From assembly GCA_002712335.1 (NCBI GenBank), contig PATI01000037.1:72572-79025 (forward strand): a DNA stretch of 6,454 bases. The letters run 5' to 3'. The translations under genes were made by a program, and so were the position numbers. Each line of letters opens with the position of its first letter. Within the stretch, counting starts at the first letter, position 1. Positions 1 to 6,241 of the stretch are shown piece after piece. The notes beneath the pieces are model-generated. The model was not told where the DNA came from. It worked only from the letters and a program-made list of their open reading frames with translations, and made no database searches. The DNA comes from Rhodospirillaceae bacterium (lineage in GTDB: Bacteria > Pseudomonadota > Alphaproteobacteria > MPNO01 > UBA2964).

Positions 1-1
1 C

Positions 2-859
2 TTGGCAAAAAACATAATGAATTCATTAGGGTTTAATTTTAAGAAAGGCAGACTAGATACCAGTCTTCACCCATTCTGTGGTGGCGTGCCAAACGATGTC
101 AGACTAACCACACGTTATTCGGAAGAAAATTTTATTCAAAGTTTCATGGGTGTGTTACATGAAACTGGGCACGCTTTATATGAAGCAAATTTACCCGATG
201 ATTGGCAGTTACAGCCAGCAGGCTTCGCCCGAGGCATGGCATTGCATGAAAGTCAGTCTCTATTTATAGAAATGCAGGTCTGTCGTAGCCCAGAGTTTTT
301 TGAATTTGCTGCTCCTCTTTTACGACAAATATTCGATGGTAGCGGACCAGCTTGGTCGGCAAAAAATCTTTATTCACTTTGTAGCACCGTATCCCCAAGT
401 TTGATTAGAGTTGATGCAGATGAAGTTACCTATCCATTTCATATCATAATGCGCTACCGTTTAGAAAAAGCACTTATTAGTGGTGAGTTAGCAGTTGTGG
501 ATTTGCCTGACGCCTGGAATTCCGAGATTAAAAGACTCCTTGATGTTAGTCCACCAGACGATAGTCAAGGATGTTTGCAGGATATTCATTGGTACTCGGG
601 AGCCTTTGGCTATTTTCCAACGTATACCATGGGAGCATTGGCAGCGGCGCAAATTTCTTCAGCAATTCGATGTGCCTTTCCAGATTACCACGATATGATT
701 AAAAGAGGTAATTTTGGGGATATAACGGAATGGACTAAACATCATATTCACTCTAAGGCCTCTTTTTTAGATACAAACGAGATACTTATTCAAGCGACCG
801 GTCAACCACTGGAGACAAATGATTTTAGACTCCATTTGGAATCGCGTTACCTTCATTAA
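2..859 (+). CDS. Carboxypeptidase Taq, metallopeptidase family M32 (5'-truncated by window edge)
   Basis: This is the C-terminal part of a cytosolic zinc carboxypeptidase that removes C-terminal residues from peptides. Family members are about 500 residues long and only about 285 are visible, so roughly the first 200 lie outside the window. The TTG at the first codon is therefore probably an internal Leu, not a start. The M32 signature motifs appear in order (numbering from position 2): HPF at 23-25, DVRLT at 32-36, the zinc-binding HETGH at 53-57 with catalytic Glu54, HESQS at 82-86 with the third zinc ligand Glu83, IRVDADE near 135-141, GCLQDIHW near 190-197, and the FGYFPTYTMG block after it. 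All expected catalytic residues are present, so the visible part looks functional. It ends with TAA at 857-859, and no clear hairpin terminator follows. Family assignment is secure; physiological substrates are unknown. Confidence 0.95.
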   Translation: MAKNIMNSLGFNFKKGRLDTSLHPFCGGVPNDVRLTTRYSEENFIQSFMGVLHETGHALYEANLPDDWQLQPAGFARGMALHESQSLFIEMQVCRSPEFFEFAAPLLRQIFDGSGPAWSAKNLYSLCSTVSPSLIRVDADEVTYPFHIIMRYRLEKALISGELAVVDLPDAWNSEIKRLLDVSPPDDSQGCLQDIHWYSGAFGYFPTYTMGALAAAQISSAIRCAFPDYHDMIKRGNFGDITEWTKHHIHSKASFLDTNEILIQATGQPLETNDFRLHLESRYLH

Positions 860-890
860 TAGAAAATGGTTAATGAAAATCCCTTACCCT

Positions 891-926
891 AATCATTACA
901 ATGACTTAGATGGTAGTGGAGTTTTT
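891..926 (+). repeat. Imperfect direct repeat, copy 1 (upstream of tRNA-Pro)
   Basis: This segment matches 1073-1108 at 29 of 36 positions without gaps, at an offset of 182 nt. Shared blocks include CAAT, ACTTAG and TGGAGTTTTT. Copy 2 starts at the last base of the tRNA CCA end, so copy 1 looks like a second, degraded tRNA 3' flank. The bases just before copy 1 (about 870-890) have a loose resemblance to the T-arm and acceptor end of the tRNA. It could be the remnant of a duplicated tRNA-Pro locus or an old integration scar. It does not fold into a hairpin terminator. Confidence 0.6.
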
Positions 927-952
927 GTTTCCTGATTGTTTCACAAACCAAT

Positions 953-981
953 TTGCCACTTGCAACATCCATTAATATCAA
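953..981 (+). promoter_or_regulatory. Candidate sigma70-type promoter for tRNA-Pro
   Basis: TTGCCA at 953-958 matches five of six bases of the -35 consensus. It is followed after 17 nt by TATCAA at 976-981, which matches four of six of the -10 consensus. Transcription would begin near 988, giving a leader of about 8-9 nt before the mature tRNA 5' end at 997. Spacing is ideal, but the region is AT-rich and chance matches are easy, so the call is tentative. Confidence 0.4.
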
Positions 982-996
982 CTAACTACAAGACTT

Positions 997-1072
<76 letters not shown>

Positions 1073-1073
<1 letters not shown>

Positions 1074-1108
1074 ATGATTTCAATCACTTAGCTGCCATTG
1101 GAGTTTTT
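1073..1108 (+). repeat. Imperfect direct repeat, copy 2 (tRNA-Pro 3' flank)
   Basis: This is the partner of 891-926, with 29 of 36 identical positions. It starts on the terminal A of the tRNA and ends in a run of five T (1104-1108) preceded by TTGGAG. The T run could help end the tRNA transcript, but the sequence before it gives no stable hairpin. It is therefore annotated as a repeat, not a terminator. Confidence 0.6.
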
Positions 1109-1225
1109 AGTGTCAGAAATTAATGCGACTTTTGTCACCGAATTGCGTTAGTTGGTCCTGTATCTCCAGCTTTTTACGAACATTATGTTATTAATTTAAA
1201 ACATTATAAAATTTGAGGTTTAGAA
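1109..1225 (+). promoter_or_regulatory. Leader region of the lipoprotein gene
   Basis: This AT-rich spacer lies between the tRNA flank and the lipoprotein start. A TATAAA hexamer at 1205-1210 resembles a -10 box, but it lies too close to the ATG and has no good -35 box at standard spacing. The region ends with a clear ribosome binding site, GAGG at 1215-1218, 7 nt before the ATG at 1226. That site supports the chosen start. No riboswitch-like or strong hairpin structure was recognised. Confidence 0.3.
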
Positions 1226-1891
1226 ATGTGTCATAAATTTAGGGTTTTAATAGTTATTCTGTTTGGTGTTTTTGTATTAGCTGGGTGTAAAGCTGATAAG
1301 GCAGAAGTAACGTTATATACCTCGGATATTGAGGATGCGATAGCCGGTAAGGTTGTTGAGGTTCCTGTGAAAGCCACATTTCGAATTATGGGTAAAGATA
1401 AAAAGAATCTTTTGGGAAAATCTGTTGCTGTGGCAAAAAAATATCTCTCGAAAGGTAGTAAGTTTACGCGTTCTAAAGGGCAATTTGGAGAAAACCTGGT
1501 AATCGAGACCAAGATCCCAATGGGAAAAATTGGACCCTTGAAAAATTCTCTTAAAACCATAGGTCAAAGGTTAGCAGCGGTAGTGATCAATTCGTCGGGT
1601 AAAAGATTAGATTTTATGATTTCTAAAAGGGGACGATTGGCACTCAATAAAGAGTTGAGAAAGATTAATTATATGCTGAGCCTAGATAAGGTAATAAAAA
1701 GTGCAATGTATCGCGTCATAAGTGATAGTAGAAATAAATATAAAGTCTCTGCATATGCCGTTTGGGTTTCTAAAAAGCCTCACTTGTCCTATACGAAAAT
1801 ATTAAACCGTCGAGATGAAGCAGTTTTAACATTTAAAGGAGGTTCGGATAGCATTTACTCCCAACTCCGGCATTTTATAATTGTCAAATAA
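1226..1891 (+). CDS. Small basic lipoprotein of unknown function
   Basis: The 221-residue product starts with a short basic N-region, a hydrophobic stretch (about residues 7-18) and the lipobox LAGC with Cys21. It should be lipidated and cleaved by signal peptidase II. Residue +2 is Lys, not Asp, which in enterobacteria would favour outer-membrane sorting. The mature part is rich in Lys and Arg and looks soluble, alpha/beta, without further membrane segments. The opening segment (VTLYTSDIEDAIAGKVVEVP, residues 28-47) recalls, from memory only, a family of small proteobacterial lipoproteins whose mature ends begin with a YTSD motif (possibly DUF7424). No enzyme motif is visible. The start has a good ribosome binding site (GAGG, 7 nt spacing). 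The gene is monocistronic, follows tRNA-Pro and converges on the leuD-like gene. Lipoprotein status is well supported; function is unknown. Confidence 0.85.
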   Translation: MCHKFRVLIVILFGVFVLAGCKADKAEVTLYTSDIEDAIAGKVVEVPVKATFRIMGKDKKNLLGKSVAVAKKYLSKGSKFTRSKGQFGENLVIETKIPMGKIGPLKNSLKTIGQRLAAVVINSSGKRLDFMISKRGRLALNKELRKINYMLSLDKVIKSAMYRVISDSRNKYKVSAYAVWVSKKPHLSYTKILNRRDEAVLTFKGGSDSIYSQLRHFIIVK

Positions 1892-1979
1892 AAGAGCAAT
1901 ATAGGTATCATAAGGATCGCTGCGCTAAAAATTTAAAAACCTTTTGAGGGACTATCTTTGATAACTAGGGATGCCGATT
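1892..1979. other. Convergent intergenic spacer, no clear terminator
   Basis: This 88-bp gap separates the stop of the lipoprotein gene (plus strand) from the stop of the leuD-like gene (minus strand). A bidirectional terminator would be expected here. The only self-complementary stretch is ACTATC-TTT-GATA near 1950-1963, a weak stem of about four pairs with no T run on either side. Termination must rely on something not obvious from the sequence, such as Rho. Confidence 0.4.
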
Positions 1980-2609
1980 TCAATTAGATATTTGGATTTT
2001 TAAAAATGGTTTGCTGCGGTGGTGATTTGCTTCGAATCTTTGGATTTCTTCTGAGTATTTTCTAGTTAAAGAAATATCATCTAGTCCCTCCAACAAACAG
2101 CGTCTTTTGAGTGGGTGCATCTCAAATCTGTATTCTTTACCATTAGGGGCAATCACTTTCATTGCCTCTAGGTTAACCGTAATTTTAGCCCCTATATTTT
2201 CGACAAGTTGTTGTCGTAAGTCATGGCAAGCATTTTGTGTCAGTTTCACGGGACATAGTCCGTTTTTCGTTAAATTATTGTAGTGTATATCACCGAAACT
2301 TGATGCTATCACTGACCTAATTCCAAAAGATTTCAACGCATAAACGGCACTTTCACGAGATGAACCGATACCCCAATTCTGGTCAGCGACTATAATTTCT
2401 GATTTTGTATAAGGGTCCTGATTAAATATGAACTGTGTATTCTTTTTTTCACCGTTCCGGGTAAATCGTTGGTCATGAAACATCACCTTTTTCAGGTAAG
2501 GGTCATTAACGGGAAGCTTATTAAAGCGTGTGGGACATATTTGATTAGTATCTACATTAATTCTTTCAAATGGACAGGCGATGGCCGTTAATTTTCTAAA
2601 TGGCTCCAT
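1980..2609 (-). CDS. leuD: 3-isopropylmalate dehydratase small subunit, divergent LeuD-type
   Basis: This is the swivelling small subunit of an aconitase-superfamily hydro-lyase. In leucine synthesis, LeuCD isomerises 2-isopropylmalate to 3-isopropylmalate in the cytosol. The length, 209 residues, is close to E. coli LeuD (about 201) plus a short C-terminal tail (183-209). Family landmarks are MEPF at the start, NVDTNQICPTRF (18-29), the active-site GSSRE (82-86), SSFGDIHYNN (103-112), KNGLCP (115-120) and the C-terminal LLEGLDDISLT (172-182). Differences from the usual FGCGSSREHA block are striking: here it reads WGIGSSRESA, so the family Cys is Ile81 and the His after GSSRE is Ser87. The usual IIPKRF-type loop contains Cys25. 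The Ser and Arg that contact substrate in aconitases are kept, so it is probably active, perhaps on a related substrate. The ATG lies 5 nt after the leuC-like stop in the same operon. Confidence 0.88.
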   Translation of the reverse strand: MEPFRKLTAIACPFERINVDTNQICPTRFNKLPVNDPYLKKVMFHDQRFTRNGEKKNTQFIFNQDPYTKSEIIVADQNWGIGSSRESAVYALKSFGIRSVIASSFGDIHYNNLTKNGLCPVKLTQNACHDLRQQLVENIGAKITVNLEAMKVIAPNGKEYRFEMHPLKRRCLLEGLDDISLTRKYSEEIQRFEANHHRSKPFLKIQISN

Positions 2610-2614
2610 AGTCT

Positions 2615-4015
2615 TCAGCCTAACTTCCGGACGTCAGTGAGTTTTCCTTTTATAGCCGCTGCAGCAGCCATAGCTGGACTTACTAAATGAGTTTTTCCGT
2701 TTGGTCCCTGTCTACCAACAAAGTTGCGGTTGGATGTTGAAGCACACCTCTCTCCATCTTTTAATAAATCCCCATTAAGAGCTGTGCAAAGCGAGCACCC
2801 TGGCTCGCGCCATTGGAAACCCGCTTCGAGGAATATTTTATCTAGTCCCTCTTTTTCTGCCTGTCTTTTAACACTTTTAGATCCTGGAACGACCCACGTC
2901 TGAACCTGTGCCTGTCCTTTTGCAGCTACTTCGGCGGCAGCACGCAAGTCTTCAATTCGAGAATTGGTGCATGAACCGATAAAGACCCGATCAATTTTAA
3001 TATCCTCAATTCCCATATCGGGTTTGAGATCCATGTAGTCTAAAGCTTTCATGTATTCATTTCGTTGGTTTTCGTCGTATACCTCATCCGGTGACGGAAC
3101 CGAACCTGTAATTGGAACAGCCATTCCAGGATTTGTACCCCAAGTTACCATTGGCACAAGCTCGTCAATATTTAGCCCTTTTTCATCATCAAATATCGCT
3201 CCGTCATCTGTCGGTAATGTTCGCCAATAATCAATGGCATTATTCCAGAGTGTGCCCTTCGGTATATAGGGCCTTTCCTCCATGTATTCATACGTGGTGT
3301 CATCTGGTGCAATCATTCCCATCCGTCCAGCTGCCTCTATTGTCATGTTACAGACGGTCATACGTTCTTCCATGGTCAGATTGTTGATGCATGATCCAGA
3401 AAATTCGATTGCCGTTCCTACCCCTAAGCCAACACCAAATTTGGCTATTAAGCCCAATATTATATCCTTTGCATAAACTCCAAATGGAAGAGATCCTTCA
3501 ATATTTATCCTGAGTCTGGAGGGTCGTTGCTGCCAAATGCATTGAGTGGCCATTATGTGCCCGGCCTCCGATGCTCCAATACCAAAGGCAAGGCTTCCAA
3601 AAGCGCCATGTGTTGAAGTATGTGAGTCTGCGCCACAGATAACCATACCTGGCTGGGAAATTCCCTGTTCTGGTGGGGTAATGTGTAAAATCCCTTGGTC
3701 AGGGTCTTGAAATCCAAAATACCGAATTCCGAATTCGGAGGTATTTTTTTCCATTAATTCCAACATACCGCGAATTTCTGGATCTTTTACACCGCTGACA
3801 CCTCCAACGGTAGTTTCAGTAGGCATGTAGTGGTCAGCAAAACCAATAATTTGTTCTATCCTATAAGGCTTAATATTTGAATCACGAAGCATAGAGAACG
3901 AGTGCCGAGATCCCTCGTGAATAAAAAGGCGGTCCACGTAAACTAAGTGTTCCCCATCAATTTCTGTAACGAAATGGCTGTCCCATAATTTTTCAAATAA
4001 CGTTTTAGCACCCAT
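2615..4015 (-). CDS. leuC: 3-isopropylmalate dehydratase large subunit (LeuC-type, 4Fe-4S hydro-lyase)
   Basis: This 466-residue protein is full length for LeuC and aligns end to end with E. coli LeuC from memory. The three 4Fe-4S cluster cysteines are present at expected spacing: Cys349 in GSCTNSRIEDLRAA and Cys407/Cys410 in PGCSLC. Other family blocks are DHYMPT (61-66), ADSHTSTHGAFG (129-140), TWGTNPG (291-297), STSNRNFVGRQG (426-437) and the C-terminal THLVSPAMAAAAA. The catalytic block reads GADSHT where E. coli has CGDSHT, resembling the archaeal or homoaconitase-like form. The MGAKTLFEKLWD start and overall sequence recall the second, paralogous LeuC type found in many alphaproteobacteria, so the substrate could be a substituted malate other than isopropylmalate. 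The start lacks an obvious Shine-Dalgarno sequence. Hydro-lyase identity is firm; the precise substrate is not. Confidence 0.92.
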   Translation of the reverse strand: MGAKTLFEKLWDSHFVTEIDGEHLVYVDRLFIHEGSRHSFSMLRDSNIKPYRIEQIIGFADHYMPTETTVGGVSGVKDPEIRGMLELMEKNTSEFGIRYFGFQDPDQGILHITPPEQGISQPGMVICGADSHTSTHGAFGSLAFGIGASEAGHIMATQCIWQQRPSRLRINIEGSLPFGVYAKDIILGLIAKFGVGLGVGTAIEFSGSCINNLTMEERMTVCNMTIEAAGRMGMIAPDDTTYEYMEERPYIPKGTLWNNAIDYWRTLPTDDGAIFDDEKGLNIDELVPMVTWGTNPGMAVPITGSVPSPDEVYDENQRNEYMKALDYMDLKPDMGIEDIKIDRVFIGSCTNSRIEDLRAAAEVAAKGQAQVQTWVVPGSKSVKRQAEKEGLDKIFLEAGFQWREPGCSLCTALNGDLLKDGERCASTSNRNFVGRQGPNGKTHLVSPAMAAAAAIKGKLTDVRKLG

Positions 4016-4160
4016 TTTATATTCTATTAAAAATTCATTAACGTTACATTTGATTTTTCTATGATTTATTCTTTTTGAATATTTTAGTTAAGTCTACAAA
4101 AAATATTGATAATTTGATAGTTTACAAACTTAAACTAACTTTGATTTTAGAAAATATTCA
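4016..4160. promoter_or_regulatory. Divergent promoter/operator region between leuC-type and oxidoreductase genes
   Basis: This 145-bp, strongly AT-rich spacer must carry promoters for both flanking operons. It contains a perfect 12-bp palindrome AGTTTACAAACT at 4119-4130, followed closely by another AAACT at 4132-4136, and two TTGATA hexamers (4106-4111 and 4114-4119). The palindrome lies 30 nt before the oxidoreductase ATG, a reasonable operator position. TTTACA (4121-4126) could act as a -35 box toward the oxidoreductase gene, but no good -10 box follows. Neither gene has a clear Shine-Dalgarno sequence. No regulator gene lies in the window. The role is inferred from the divergent layout; individual boxes are uncertain. 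Confidence 0.45.
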
Positions 4161-5270
4161 ATGATAGAAAAAGTAGATTGTATCGTCATAGGAGCCGGGG
4201 TCGTTGGTCTGGCCATTGCCAGGTCATTAGCGATGGCTGGTCGCGAAGTTATTATACTTGAGGCTGAAAATACCTATGGTACTCATACATCTACGAGAAA
4301 TTCGGGTTGTATACACGCTGGCATCAACTATCCAACGGGAAGTCTAAAAAATCAGTTGGCTATCCGGGGAAAAAATTTGCTTTATCAATATTGTCCAGAA
4401 CGCGGTGTAAGCCATGAAATGACCGGTAAATTTATTGTGGCTATAGAGGATGAGGATATTCCGGCACTTCACGAACTTAAGGAGAAGGCGAATAAAAATG
4501 GGCTAGAACAAATATATATTGCTGATGCCGGTCAGATAAAGGAAATGGAGCCAAATCTTAACTGCGCTGGAGCACTATATTCGCCCACCTCTGGCCTTAT
4601 AGAACCTCATGACCTAATGACTGCCTATTTAGGAGACGCTGAAAATTGCGGCGCTGTTTTAGCGGTAAATACAAAAGTCTTGTCAGGAGAAATATTTGAA
4701 AATTTTGTAGAGCTTGTTGTGAGTGGAAACCCCGAGTCTAAGATACGTTGTGGACTATGTGTTAATGCTGCTGGTCATGGGGCCCAAAAGATTGCCGCGG
4801 CAATTAAGGGGATTTCCTCGGAGACTGTACCAAAGCAGTTTCTAACACGAGGATGTTACTTTGTAATGCATGGAAGAAAGCCCTTTAATCGGATGATTTA
4901 TCCTTTGCCTAAAGATCACGCAATTTCGGTTCATGTTTGTCCTGACCTATCCGGATTAAATAGATTTGGACCTGACGTTGAAATAATTGATGAAGTTGAT
5001 TACAGCTTTGATGCGGAACGGGTAAGCTTCTTTTATGATGCTATCAGACGGGTGTTGCCAGACTTGAGGGATGGAGAGCTGCAGCCAGGTTACACAGGGG
5101 TTCGACCAAAACTTAGTTTAAAGCAGGCAACATCTAATGACTTCGTTATTCAGGGGAAAAATGAACACGGTTATGATTCAATTATTAATCTCTATGGAAT
5201 AGAGTCACCCGGATTAACTTCTTCGATGGCCATCGGCGAATATGTAAAAGCACTTGCTGGCATCAACTGA
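4161..5270 (+). CDS. FAD-dependent oxidoreductase, L-2-hydroxyglutarate dehydrogenase-like
   Basis: This 369-residue cytosolic or membrane-associated flavoprotein belongs to the DAO superfamily. It probably oxidises an L-2-hydroxy acid to the 2-oxo acid, passing electrons to oxygen or quinone. The N-terminal Rossmann motif GAGVVG (11-16) with Glu34 at the end of the second strand binds ADP of FAD. It is followed by STRNSGCIHAGINYP (44-58), equivalent to the NSG-IH-GIYY block of human L2HGDH and bacterial LhgO, with His52 near the flavin. GKFIVA, then NAAGHGA, a Tyr-Pro-Leu-Pro segment in the substrate domain, GYTGVRPK (310-317) and ESPGLTSSMAIG (348-359) also match that family. Length is slightly below the usual 390-420. 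There are no transmembrane helices. It starts a plus-strand operon and its TGA overlaps the next ATG. Family is confident; glutarate versus other hydroxy acids is open. Confidence 0.88.
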   Translation: MIEKVDCIVIGAGVVGLAIARSLAMAGREVIILEAENTYGTHTSTRNSGCIHAGINYPTGSLKNQLAIRGKNLLYQYCPERGVSHEMTGKFIVAIEDEDIPALHELKEKANKNGLEQIYIADAGQIKEMEPNLNCAGALYSPTSGLIEPHDLMTAYLGDAENCGAVLAVNTKVLSGEIFENFVELVVSGNPESKIRCGLCVNAAGHGAQKIAAAIKGISSETVPKQFLTRGCYFVMHGRKPFNRMIYPLPKDHAISVHVCPDLSGLNRFGPDVEIIDEVDYSFDAERVSFFYDAIRRVLPDLRDGELQPGYTGVRPKLSLKQATSNDFVIQGKNEHGYDSIINLYGIESPGLTSSMAIGEYVKALAGIN

Positions 5271-6241
5271 TGTTATTCTATAAAATTAAGCCGACTTTAA
5301 CTTTGTATCTCTTAATCATTGTTTTACTTTGCTGCGCAGCATCAATTTCTTTATCGCAGTCACTGCGCTATGGCGGTTTAATATTTGATGCAATGGCACA
5401 AATAGATGAAAGGACCGATTTTTTTAAAGCAATTAAAAAGGTCAGGAAATCAGGAGTTTCAAAATTAGCCTTATTTGCACGAAGTAGGAAATATCTCGGT
5501 CAAAATGAAGACGAGGTCCTAGAGCTCGGGAATAACAATAAAGACCTTATAATTCTTGGCTCTCCAAAATATTTTCTATTAAGAGATGACTTGGATGAAG
5601 ATTATATCTCAATAACTTTAGAAAACATCATTAAATATAATTACCTTTTCATTGGAGAAATTTTATATACACATGCGGATAAAAGTCATGGTGAACAAAC
5701 CCTAAGAGGAGAACGCTACGTTGATCCTCTTCAACCTGGTACCAGAAAATTTCTTAATGAGTTATCGCGTTTTAACATTCCCGTTATGACGCACTGGGAA
5801 GTATATAATTGGAAAAGGGATTGGCCTCGATTTTCGAAAATTTATTCAGAATATCGTGATTTAAAATTTATAATTCCTCATATGGCATTCGGGCACCCCC
5901 ACCAAGTTGAGAAAATTTTATCGGTTCATCCTAATGTTTACATGACAATTTCAAAAAAAGAGAAAGATCAGAGGTCCTATTCTGATAGGAAAAAGGCCAG
6001 TAAGCTAGGACCTGGGTTTTTGGATAGTTCAAGGATACTTAGAAATTCTTGGGCTTTAATATTTGATAGATATCAGGACAGGTTATTATTTGCGACGGAT
6101 GCCCATAAACGACGTCGTTGGAAGAAGTATCGAAAGATCATACGAATATATCGAGAAATTCTTGGTCAATTACCCCGCCAAATTGCCGAAAAAATAGCTT
6201 ATAAAAATGCGGCGGATTTATATGGGGTGATAGTCGAATAA
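5270..6241 (+). CDS. Exported amidohydrolase-family (Amidohydro_2-like) TIM-barrel protein with degenerate metal site
   Basis: This 323-residue protein has an N-terminal export signal: Lys5/Lys7, a hydrophobic core at about 10-24, and likely cleavage near residues 29-31. It should work in the periplasm or stay membrane-anchored. The mature part follows the layout of PF04909-type amidohydrolases: GGLIFDA (35-41), IGE with Glu130, PVMTHWE with His175, IIPHMAFGHP with His204, PNVYMTIS (221-228), LLFATDAH with Asp277, and IAEKIAYKNAADLYG near the end. The N-terminal HxH pair that normally follows FDA is replaced by Met42 and Gln44, so the usual binuclear site cannot form in the standard way. A very basic stretch occupies 280-296. 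The ATG shares its A with the TGA of the oxidoreductase gene and there is no good Shine-Dalgarno sequence, so expression is probably coupled. Fold assignment is reasonable; activity and substrate are unknown. Confidence 0.72.
   Translation: MLFYKIKPTLTLYLLIIVLLCCAASISLSQSLRYGGLIFDAMAQIDERTDFFKAIKKVRKSGVSKLALFARSRKYLGQNEDEVLELGNNNKDLIILGSPKYFLLRDDLDEDYISITLENIIKYNYLFIGEILYTHADKSHGEQTLRGERYVDPLQPGTRKFLNELSRFNIPVMTHWEVYNWKRDWPRFSKIYSEYRDLKFIIPHMAFGHPHQVEKILSVHPNVYMTISKKEKDQRSYSDRKKASKLGPGFLDSSRILRNSWALIFDRYQDRLLFATDAHKRRRWKKYRKIIRIYREILGQLPRQIAEKIAYKNAADLYGVIVE

Noticed and set aside
495..698. Plus-strand reading frame of 67 codons inside the carboxypeptidase gene
   Set aside because: It lies entirely within the conserved M32 coding frame, has no homology I recognise, and is an out-of-frame shadow.
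1086..1108. Intrinsic terminator after tRNA-Pro
   Set aside because: There is a T5 run, but the preceding bases form only CCA/TGG with a one-base loop, which cannot fold. The segment is better explained as part of the direct repeat.
1231..1567. Two minus-strand reading frames of 109 and 84 codons opposite the lipoprotein gene
   Set aside because: The plus-strand gene has a lipobox and a good ribosome binding site. The antisense frames show no protein-like features or start signals.
3112..3476. Two plus-strand reading frames of 91 and 64 codons opposite the leuC-like gene
   Set aside because: They run antisense to strongly conserved LeuC sequence and have an implausible composition rich in His, Pro and Ser.
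5270..5340. Lipoprotein signal in the exported amidohydrolase-fold protein
   Set aside because: Two Cys residues (21, 22) sit in the hydrophobic segment, but the preceding residues (IVLL) do not match a lipobox, so an ordinary signal peptide or anchor is more likely.
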